This document shows, piece by piece, positions 51,858 through 63,854 of a stretch of 64,000 nucleotides of DNA (position 1 is the stretch's first letter; each line of letters starts with the position of its first letter). A program made the position numbers and the translations under genes. The stretch is from positions 620,001-684,000 of the forward strand of contig OZ038469.1 of the NCBI GenBank assembly GCA_964036295.1. The letters run 5' to 3'. The notes under the pieces were generated by a model. That model worked only from the letters and a program-made list of their open reading frames with translations, was not told where the DNA came from and ran no database searches. The DNA is from Plumapathes pennacea. Taxonomy: Eukaryota; Cnidaria; Anthozoa; Antipatharia; Myriopathidae.

Positions 51858-53156
51858 CTAATTTAAGTGGAAGCCTTTCTCCTTTGTGGCAGCCAGAAGT
51901 TTTTCTCTGAGTATTTCTTCGGATGAGTATTCTGGTAGTTTTAGGTAATGTACACAAGTGTTCACGGAGGGATAGGTTCCGTCCCCTTCGCCATCTTTGC
52001 GTACCACAGTTAGGCGGGGATGTAAATTGGCTAGTCCGCCAGGCGGGAGCGACGAGCAACCAGTGGTGAACTGAAGGAAAGCCTGCAAGAAAACACAACC
52101 CCATTGGTTGATCTGCACAGTCACATGCATGTCACGTGACCTGTAGAGCGCAGGAGTCCCTTATACAGTTCCTCGGGTCTTCCCGGTCGGGTCAGTGAGC
52201 ACATTATTACTGGTCAAATAAAAATTCTACTTTTACATGTTGCAGCACAAAAACTATCAGTATCTAGTAATTTTAAGGGAGGGGTTAAAGATGCAATGAG
52301 ATTTTAGTGCAGCAGATGCCAAGTTCTTTGCAGTGTTGGCGGACTCCTTCAATGCAAGTAGAACTCTGTCGTTTTGTTTTTACCTTTACTGGGCAAATAT
52401 TTATCTAAATTTGCTATAAGACTGTTTAACAAAAGTCGAATACGTACCTTACTCTCGTCTCCACTCATGCCAGCAAGCACGTTGACAAACCTCTGGAAAC
52501 CGGCACTTTCTCTCGTGTATCCGTACTTTGGTTCAGTGTAGGTCAGAATGTCATCACGTGTCCACTCGGGAACTTGCTCTCCACTCAACAGCAACTGCAG
52601 TTCCTCGGGTGAAAACACGTGAAGTTTCTCAAGAGGGAAAACTTGGTTGAAGCCGTCTGTAAGATAAAGAGAGAAACAAGGTTTGCACAGAACTACGATC
52701 AAGGACTGGAAGAGCTTTTATAAATCTCTTTTTTTGGAATTTCCAGGAAAGAATTACTCCTAGTAGACTAGATGTGGATTTTTCAATATTTTGTAATTCG
52801 TTGTAATTCTATTTGTATTTAAAAATAGGGAACTCGTGTAGGATATATAGGCACAAAAAAACAATCGTTTTAACAGACAACCAATCAACTGCTTCCGTTG
52901 TAAAACCCGTAACGTGAATGTTCGGACTGTGCGAGACTAGTAAGACTGGGAACGAGTGACATCAAATGTGACGTCAAACTTCTTGTGTTGCTTAGCAACA
53001 GTACAACAAAGTCCGGTCTGTGAACCAACCTCTGAGCGCCTCCATTTGTCTCTGAATCCCGGCGTATAACAAAAATTCCTTCACCAGCTTAATGTATTCT
53101 TCAGCGTTTTCTAGGGTCAACACCTTTAAAGCGAATAAAAAATAGACAAACAGAAC

Positions 53157-53201
<45 letters not shown>

Positions 53202-53384
53202 AGCATGAGCTGGTAAACCTGCAGAAAACGTTACTTTTAAATAACGAAGTTAAACTTGCCCAAACAAATATTTATATCATCTCACGTCGTATTTATTCGA
53301 TGGACAATGGGTTGGTGTCGCAAAAGCGTTTTGAAGCCAAATAAATCTCAGGAACAGTGGCCAATACACGACTGGAGTTTCCTC

Positions 53385-53421
<37 letters not shown>

Positions 53422-55064
53422 CTAGACAATTTTCCTACCTCATCTTCCCCAAATGGCTTTAGGTCAACTGAGGCGAAACCATACACTTTAGAAGACGGAG
53501 AATACTGGAACGTCAACCTAAACAAAACCAACATCACGTTTAGCCAAAGTTGCGGATTGAATTTCGGTATATTAACAGATGAAACTACAAAACAACAACT
53601 ATGATCGTTTCTAACTTGTGGCGGATACAAATGGCAAGTTCTCGTCTTACCCCAAATCCTCGACTTGACATTCTACACCCGACGCCGTCTTTAATCTCAG
53701 CCCATGAATAAGAGATTTCTTCTCGTCCGGCGAGAGCGAGTTGTCCATAAGAATCAATTTTCTCTGCTCGACCAAGTCCTTAAGCTGACCTAGAAACTTT
53801 GCCCTGTGTGGATCTACAACTGCCACGTCCGCATCGCTGAACAGGCCGGTAAACCAACACGGTCGAGTCGGGCTGAACAGCTGTACGCTTTCCTTGGTCT
53901 TGAGTAGTTCAGAGCTCTCCTCCTTATGCAGCTCCTCGTCTTCTATAAACGCGCTTTCTTTACTGAAACCCGTGTCCATTTTGTTGATGGCATTTTCGTT
54001 GTCCTCTTCGTTCGGCTGGTCGAGTTCGTTCGTCGTATCCGGAGGGCATTGTTCCATGTCCTCGACAGGGCACGATGGATCATCGATTACACTCACGTGA
54101 AAAGAGCCACCCGCCGCGGATGGCAGAACAGTGTTGCTGTCGTTCAACGCGCTCCCACCTGACGTAAGTAACTTGAGGAAGGGAAGAGACAGCGGTATGT
54201 CGACAAGTCGGTTATCCTGTAAGCTTTTGGCAAGGAACACTCCTAGGACACTGAAGAACCTCACGACCCTGTCGGTGTCCGGGGCATCCTGAGGGAGGGC
54301 CGCAGGGAAGAGGCCTCCAGCACGTTGCACGTAGTAGCCTCTCGGTCTTACTCCGTGGCCAATGTCAACCTGGCAAGAAAATGGAGGTTTTGTCCATGAA
54401 ATGGTGTGCGCAAGTGTTAACGATGACCTGAGCGAATAATCATCATGTCTTAAGAAGCATGTGGATGGTTCTTTCGTACGGAACACTTTAGAAAGATATA
54501 ATATCCTCAAACTCATTGTAGTGTTAGAAGCTAGAACCATCTTAATACGAATTAAACATCTCACAGCTGTTTACAAACTGAAACAACGAAGTTGGTCTTA
54601 ATCGCTGTTCAGTTTGAGTAGTATTGCGGGAAACTATATGTTCACGGTATCAAAGCGCTACAAATAGAGGAAAAACCTCAAAACCTCTTGCTCAATACAC
54701 TTGAATTCAACAATGGTACGGCAGTACAGCAGTACAGCGGTATTCCTCACCTCCCTCGCCATGTCGTCTATTACGTCATCATCACAGACCCACATGCCCA
54801 GGCTCTTCCTCTGCAGCTCGGCCGCCACGAGCGCGTAGAACTCGAGCGAGGGTCCCAGACCCGTGCCCTCTTCGTCTTCAAATTCAACCTGATGTGAAAA
54901 ACGAACTACAATGAGCCCGCACACAGTGTCATGCGGTTTGGATTTTCTGTAAGTACAAAGAGATTCAGAAGAGTAAACTTGCTCAAGTTCATTTTCTCAC
55001 CTCAAGGACTGACTTCCTGTCGGCGTGGAACTTGAGTACATTCACCGCCCATTCTAACAACTGC

Positions 55065-55111
<47 letters not shown>

Positions 55112-58100
55112 GAAAACAAAAACAAAAGCGTCATAAGAAACTCAGTGGACAAAAGTCAAAGACACCTCTCTAAATCGGACAGTTGGAGCTGGCCCCAGAG
55201 GGTGGCCGTTTTACAACAACAACAACAACAACAACAAAACAAAACAAAAACAAAAGCGTCATAAAAAACTCAGTGGACGAATATCAAGTTAACGGACACC
55301 TCTAAGACGGACAGTTGAAGTGGCCTCAAGGGTGGCCGTTTTAGAGGGAGTTGAGTGTGTACGTACCGCGTCTCCTCTCGGCACCTTCACTCTCTCGTGC
55401 TTCAAGCGCCCCACTCTGTACTCATGCGGGTCGTCTCGTCTCAGGGTCTGCGGTCGACTTCTCTCCAAAGATGCGTCACGCTTGTTTTGTAGCCAAACGA
55501 TGGCGCTGTTCGCACACACAAAACAAACAAACAAACAAACAAACAACGGGTATTAACAAGACATTTACTGCTACTCTCCCTCACACTAAGAAAACAACAT
55601 ACGTTCTCCAAAGAGCGTGTGCGCGAACAACATGGACGGACGTTGTGATTACAACAAATAAATATAACTTACGAGACACGCGAGTAAAAAGGCCCCGTGA
55701 AACGTTGGCAAATACTATATTGCAAATAGGGATCCGACATTTAGCATCACTTTCACTTTTTGTTTTCATTTTGAGCGCTGTAGCATATGCTTTCATTCTT
55801 TCTATCTCACATTCTGTTTCCAGGTGACACTTACCGTGAACAGCCGAACGCGGTGCTGGCGAAGAAAAGTTGTCTGGTCTCAAATGGGAAGAGGAAAGGA
55901 CAGGTCGTGGCGAGCTGCTCACACCACCGAGGTAAAGCGTTGCTCGCCAGAACTAACGGGTCCTGAACGAGAAAAAAAACGAGAAACACTCAGTCAGCAA
56001 CACTCTAGACACAGCCTTAATAAAAGCATGCAAAACACGAAAGCCTCAACAGGTCAACAAGGAGACGTAGCAGACCTTTGAGGAGGCGCAGAAGGACAAA
56101 AGAAGGTGAAGGAGATAAAGAACAGTATAATAGACAGAGTGTACAAAAACAAGATGTCGATCTCGGACCTGAATTTGCTGGTGTAGTTTTGTGGTGAGTT
56201 TCTTGCTGTTGAAATCATGCTGATCGACTATAAAGCCACACTTGTCGTTTCCTGCAGACAAATTAGTTGATCAGTCAGGAAAGCAGTAAAACATTTAGAA
56301 GACTAATTACCCAGAAATGGAGGGCTACATTCACAAACAATAAGTCGCTGAAGACAGTCTGAAATAAACGCAAACCAGCTCTCCAGCACACATCTATTAT
56401 CTAGCATAAATGGACAACACTGGTTCCCAAACAAGAGGAGCTGCTGTCGATAGAAGTTTGATTCTCATCAAACATCCATTCAACCGACGTCGACCCAACA
56501 TTTCTAAGATGTTACACTGACTATAAACCCCTTTGGTCAGCACCATATTGGTTCAATGTGTCTAAACGAAGTTGAAAGGCAAATCAAGAAATTCCAAGTC
56601 AAATCCTAGTTGAATATTTCACGTCTGTACAATGTTAAAGGACGTGTCGCGGAATCCTGACAGGTTGGCCAGGTCTTTACCGTACCTTCTTCGCCAAAAT
56701 ACTGTGTGGAGCTCCGGGAGATGGCGTGTAGGATTCTTAGCAGCTGCAGGATATCCTGGATGGGCGCAAGCTCGTCTTTGCTCACGGATTTGTTGGCCGT
56801 GTTCGTCTGCTCGCTAGTTTTGTCTTCTTCGTCGTGTTGAACCTCCATCATCTCCGCGGGGGGCAGGTCTGACTCGTACATTTTACAGAATTCCTGTGAA
56901 TAAATGAACACAGATTGCAGGTCAAAATGTTTTGTCCGCCACCCCACGAACTTTACTACGATCACTTTGCGGCCTTTCGCGGGCTAGAAAAAGAACGCAC
57001 AACACAGAGAGAAGAGAATGGAGAGGGAGGTAGCTGATTGAACCCTTTACTCCTGAGGTCACGATACAAATTCTCCCAACCTCAAGTACAAAATGAGTGA
57101 ATGATGTAGTGAGAATTGATAGCTCAGTCTGTTGTCATTCGAGCAAGATATCAACTGTTATAATTCCTAGTACTACATGACATAATTCACGGTGAGGTGA
57201 GAAACTGATGTTGATTACTCTTCAGAATTTTAAAAAGGATGAAGTTATTTACGACCAATAATAGTAGAATGCTTTGGTTTGAATCGAGGCGTCTTCGCAA
57301 AAGATTAAGTTTGGAGGTGGGCGCATATTTTCGACCAATACAACACAACATCTCCTTCGCCTCGCCTAGTTGTTAAACGTCCTCACCTTGTAAGCCGAGA
57401 CGAGCTGTGAACAGTTGCGGTTCTTCCGTATACTCTTGGGCGCGCCAGTCAACTTCCATTTCCTCAAGAAAGTTGGTTCGGCGTGACGCTGTAAAAACGA
57501 TATGACTTCTGACTTGGGCAGTTCATCCTCGCCCAGATAGCGCTCTACATACGACACAGTCCAGTGCACCTTGAAAAAAAGTGCAGCAGAACGTTAAACA
57601 GCAACCAAAAGAAATATACGGGCTCGGAGTGTGCTCGGATTGTTCTCGGGTGTGCTCGTGGTATTTGCGTGGTGTGTTCGGGTGTGTTAATGGTGTGTTC
57701 GGGTGTGTTCGGGGTGTGTTCGGGGTGACCAACAGTACATCGTAAATTCAGACGACAGTAGACTCACCGGTGTGTCGGTTTCTTCTTTGGATTTTCGCTG
57801 ACCCTGCTCAGGAGAGTCGAGCTCGCGATACGTGATGCTGCGGACAGCACAATATGGCAACGTTAACCACATGACAACTACTGCAGCACGAGGCTGCACA
57901 CTGCATCACTCTTGGCAAGCGGTGTACTCACGTGACCAGTTTTAAGGCAAGCATTGAGGTCAGCGGTAAACTCACGTGACAAGTTTTAAGGCGAACAATG
58001 AGGTCAGCGGTGACCTCACGTGACTGGTATTAAAGGGAGCATTGAGGTCACCGGTGTACTTACGTGTACGTAGGTTCCCAGATGCGTCGGATCCGTTCAC

Positions 58101-61100
58101 TTTTGCTGGTGCTCTGAGTAAGCGCCACTTTCTGGACGCTCGAGAACATTGTCTCTTTGGGGTCGTCCATGCACACTTCTATGTCAGACATCTGCAGGAA
58201 AAGACACAGCATCGTCAGACGTCGTTAGCTCGTGACGTATTAGTGTTATTACTGTATCGTATTATTATGTAATGTATGTTATTACTGTAAGAGTGGTGGT
58301 TGGTGTAATACAGACCCCTGGGGCTACTGGTCCTCTGATTGTCAGCATCAGTCGAGGCTGAGGACTGGCGGGCATGTTTTCAGCAAAGTAAGTCTCGGGG
58401 GAACCTTGGTAAAGAAAAGCACGTGTTTGAAAAAGAGTAATGTACAAAACGACTACAAATTCCTAACTATTCCTACTTGCGTTTACGGATTGATTACGAA
58501 ATAATCAGAGAAGCCGTACAATACAACGCAAGCAAGTCACTGAGTGTTCTCTCACTGAGCGCTCTCTTACTGAGTGTTCTCTCACCAGGTGGCGGGATTT
58601 CCACGTCTTGTGTTTGCTGCACGTTTGTCCGTCCTGGTCGAGGATCGAACGCGGGCACAAGCGCAGAGAACTGTCTCTTCAACACGAACTCGTCATCCCA
58701 CGTACGACGCCGACCGCCTCGCTGCTCCAGCTCCTCCTCCATCTGAAAAAAAAAAAAAAAAAAAAAAAAAACAAGAAAAATGAAACCAGGAAAAAAAAAA
58801 AGAAAAAAGAAAACTGTTACTCTGCTGTGGTTAATAGCAACTGACACATTGGCACGAACGCACTCGAGAAGTCGCCTAAACTCAGCACCACAAGATAAAC
58901 AACAACAACAACAACAACACAAGAATACAAGAACAAATACGGCAGATAGGAAACAGGAACTAGGCCGAAAAAAATATTAGAAAAAAACGATAAAAAACAA
59001 ACAGAAAAGGTGACACAAGACACAGGAACAAGTAACAACAACAGCACATCACTCACGTCTTCGTAATCGTCTTCATTCTCTTCGTCGTTCTCGTCATCAT
59101 CATCATCGTCGTCGTCTTCGTCTTCATCGTCAGGTTCCGCCAAGTCTTCCTCGTCTTCTAAATCGGCCAGCAGACCAGACCCTCGCATCGCCTCGTACAC
59201 TTCCTCCTCGATCTCCGAAGCTCGGGAAAGAGAGCTACTGCCAGAGCTCATAACGCACGGCACGACGTTCAACGAGCTGTGAAGAAGACAACATATTACC
59301 GACGAGTTTGGTTCACTCACACTCGGCATGGTAATACACGTGCAGATATTGATACCGTACATCTGGCTCTTACACCGGTCCACAGCCCGTTCGCTGTAAA
59401 AACAATATACTAGTGTGCTCATATATCGTTCGTTCCGCAGAAATATTAAAAACATTTAAGGCAGAATTCCGTGTATATTCCCAAAGCTAAGCATACATCA
59501 TCATGCCAATATATTTCAAGCACGTGGTCGGAGGTTAGTCACACAGAAGTTAGTTATAAATCCACCAATCGCATGCGAGTAATGACTGCGTCACTTCAGT
59601 GCTGAGGCGAGAGCTTTTTGAACGGGATACGTCTACCTTACCTTCTGCTCGCGCCCAGGGTTGAACTGCCCATTGTCTTGGTAACATCCGCCATGGTAAC
59701 ATCAGTGGAACAGCCGATTTCTCGAGGTGAAGACAGCTCTTCCCCTGACAGTTCCACGATCTCTCCCGCCTCGACCAATTCACCTACGGGCTCGGTACTT
59801 TGTTCTCTAGCGGTCGCCATGGCAGCGAGAGTGGCATTGCCTTCACCAGCGCTCCCTGACAGCATAGGCTCGTCAACTCTTGGCGAGTTTTCCGCACTTG
59901 ATTCAGATTCAAAGTCCTCAGCTGAGACTGGTGTGACAAGAAGTTTAGCACTGTCCTGCTGCTCACCACTGGATGACGCTTCTTGTGGTTCCCCTGAGGG
60001 AGCCCCTTCTTGAGCAGCTCCCGAGCCAGAAGGGCCTCCTTCGCTTGGGGAAGACGTTCCTCCGACCTCGACAACTTTTAGATCAAATTTTCCATCCGCA
60101 CCCATTCGATAAGAGTTTGAGCTGCCATTGGACCACGCTACTTCGACCCAACCTAAAAGCAGTGAAGAGAAAAAAAACAGTAAACATTACCCTGATAGCA
60201 CGAGGCTACTACTGTTTGAGGTACACACATAACAATCGTGAATGTGACCAACAGAATGAGTGTGTGGTCTACCAGAGGCCTTCTTATCCTTGACGTACGA
60301 AATCATCTGCCTCCCGACTGTCTCCCGACTGTTGGCCTACAAGTTGTCTAAATACCTTGACCTAATAAACTTTTGGATGACTTCTGAGTCGCGTAAATAT
60401 CTTTATGAGTTTTCTAATTGTCTTGACTCCTTGACCTCTAAAACGGCTGACCCTTGACCTCTAAACTACTGCTAACCCCTGAGTCGTCCAATGTCCTCTG
60501 ACACTTGACCTCTAAACTATTGTTAACCCCTGAGTCGTCCAATGTCCTCTGACACTTGACCTCTGAGTTGCTCAAAGTCACGCGACTAGGCAGACCACAC
60601 ACGGACACATGCACACACAAGTGACACACGGACAACAAGACACTGCTCGTGTAGCCAAAGAATGACAGGGGGGAGAGATCGTGGTTGACCAATAGGGCAC
60701 CTCGACTGCCCCTTACCATTCTGCAGCTCACTCGAGACCATGCCCTCACCGGGGGGAGTGCCGTCCTGATCCTTCCACTTCCAGTCCACTCCGCGCACTA
60801 CCTTACTCCCCACAGTCAGGTGTTTGAGCATCTGGGACCTGATCAGGCGGCGCTGCCGACGCAAGGCCATCTCTACTTCACGTGCCGCTTTGCCTGGACT
60901 CAGGGACCAGCAGGGCTTCAGGGACTTGTTTAACTTGTCCTGCGCGTTTTTGCCAGCAGGATGCTCTGAAACTGAAATAAACATAAACAAAAACAAAATG
61001 GAGATCAGACACAGAATAGTGACTGTGTAGCCACGCTTTTGTGTTCAGTGACGTGGCCTGGTTACGGTTTCATAACATAATGTACAGGTTTACATGAAGT

Positions 61101-63821
61101 ACCCTTACCCAGTGGTTCTTCCACTCCTCGTATCACCGTGCCGTACACTTCGAGGCCCGAGAGGGAAAGGTAATGAGTCTGTCCGCTGGCATTCTTTCCC
61201 GCCTGCTGCAGGCGCACGTGTCTCCAACCTTCACTGTCTCTCGGGGGTTTCAGCTCCCATGATGCAGTGGAACTGCAATGATGAATTAAGGAAACCGTGA
61301 GAACCATGTGTTCCATATTCGCAGAGATTTTGCCGTAACGACTTCTTCTTGGCCTTGCGCTTTTTTGAAATCTATCCAGCAAACGAGGTTATCAAGTGAC
61401 CACGACGACTACAAAGCCTGCACTAGTACTTATTGACGGCGCCAACTACTGTCTTTTAGCAGCAACTTACCCAGGTTCATTCAACGAGCTGTCATCCGTG
61501 TGAGTAAGAACCGTCGTCCAATTCCTGCCGTCTTTGCTGACTTGGAAATGCCAGTTGCGCAGCGCTGACCTGAGAGACACAGCCAACAATTCGTGAATAT
61601 AACCGCAGTGTGGTTACGGCTAATTAGTATACTTATTATCGCTAAGCCGTGTATCTGTGAACGAGCGTGTGTTCAAGTGATCGTATCAACCAGAACAAAC
61701 CTTCCGTATCCTCGGGCATGTCTCAGGGTGTACGATGTTGGAATACAGAAGACTCCTAGGTCAATAGCAAACCACGCGTTTCTAGGAAAAATAAGAAAAG
61801 TAAAATGATTGAGGAAGCTTGCCAACAGTCATGCCCGTGGAAAGCGTGACACTTTTGATCGCAAAACCATCTTTAATAGTCACTTTTCTTGAGTTAGAGC
61901 TGAGGGGAAGAAGTTAGCTCCTGAGGGCACTTGAATAGCTTTTGTGCGGAGGGCCCCTCAACCTTTATTCATCATCCTGAGGTCCACATAGTGACCCTTT
62001 TATTTACCTTTTAAGTAAACTGCCCCTCCTTTTTAAACCTTTCAACAGGAAAACGCCTACAAAAACCGCACGGGACAACAGGGCAACGGTTTTTTTTTTT
62101 TTTTTTTTTTTTTGCAAAGACTTCAATCGAGGCACGATTTTCTTTCGCCAGCTGTTCTCGCTGACCCATTAAAGTACCAAACATCATCCTTTATCTACGC
62201 CATTCCTTATACGTGAGGCTTGAAAAGGGACTCCTCTCGGGCGGAGCCTCCCAGCACAGCTCACGACAGGGAGTTTCTCCCCTACCCACCCCCCACGCGG
62301 ACTCAAAATATGCGCCTCTAAACTACATGTGATGCAGACAATGTGCTGGTAAGCTGAAGACACAGAATAGGGCACAAAGGCCACGGTGGTAGCGGGCATT
62401 ACCCCTTGATCTACCAAAAAAAAATATACATACTGTGAGCCCAAGTAATAGCAGCCATGGACAGCTGTTTCGGCCTTGTTGGGCCTCCTCAGCATGGCAT
62501 AGCTATACTTGGGCTCGGGTTCCCACATTAAGGTAACAAGCTGTAAAATTGCAAGGCATGTGGGATGTGGCTTAATTTACATAATCAGAATACTGCACAA
62601 TGTGCACATTGTGCAGTAAATTAAGCCACATCCCACAAGCCTTTACATGTGATGCAGTTGATTCTAACTACGTCTCGTCTTGACTCACTTGTCATCGTTG
62701 GTATGACAGTTTAAGGCAGCTGCTTCTCTGCTTATCACGTCCTCCAGTTTGCCGTACGGTAAGTTCTTCCCCTCTGACGAGGAGACGACCACTAAACCCA
62801 CTGACGCGGGATTTACCCAGTCAGGAATTGTCTTGCCATTCGTGCCGATCCAGTACAGGATCCCATTCTCGTCGAAATCGCGGTTACGGGTGAATGAGAT
62901 CTCGCTGCCGGTTTTGAGTCGGCGGATGTAAGCGAAGGTTGCTCTGTCGTAATCGTACCACTGTTTCGCTACCTGTGAGCACAACAACAATCACACAGGT
63001 CACATACAACAACAACAACAACAACAACAACAACACAGGACACATACAGGAGATTTAAACTTCGAGCTAAGTAGGAGTGTACGTTCTACAGAAGTACCAC
63101 TATCTTGCTACCTGTGATCACAACGACAAGAAGAGTGAGTAGAAACAGAGTATACACTAACCATTTTCAACAGGTACCGTTCCAGCGTTCCAACTGTTGT
63201 TAGAGGCTCCATTTTTAGAGTTCGTCCGGTTCTGTCGATGAGACGAGTTTCCCCTGGAGCGCGCTCCAACTGCAGCCTGAGTCGCCTGGTAAGAATCTGG
63301 AAAAACAAGAGAGGAAGGGTCAAAGAGCTAAGAACAGAGAATGAAATCTGACAAACCTCGCGTGTCTGAGAGAGAAGCGCGCGCGCGCGCGGTCGAACAT
63401 GCGTGTGAGAGTGCGTGTATGCGCGTAAGAGTGCGTGTATGCATGTGAGAGTGCGAGTATAAATGTGAGAGTGCGTGTTTACCTGTAAGCCTGAGCCAGG
63501 GCATTCGTACGTAAAGACAGGAAGCTTTTCCGTGGATTCTAGGACGGCCACGAGCTTTTTAGACAAAATAACAGCAGCTGCGACATCACCAGGACTACAA
63601 GAGAAAACGGATAGGTGCAGTCAGCTCACTAATACACAACTCACCGACTTCTTGGGAGGCTGAAAGCCATTACGGTATCGGGGGCCGTAAAATCAGTAGA
63701 ATATTTTGAACGAGTTAACTCAGGTCTGATGGGAAAGTGCTTGTATCACGAGGCAGGTATTTCCCCCTCTACTCCTACAGCATATCCAGTGCTATGCTAT
63801 GGTTGATAGAGCCCCTTGGAA

Positions 63822-63854
<33 letters not shown>

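Noticed and set aside
55289..55922. Plus- and alternative-minus-frame ORFs over HECTD1 exons and introns
   Set aside because: They cross phase-confirmed exon boundaries and read through introns; they are shadow frames.
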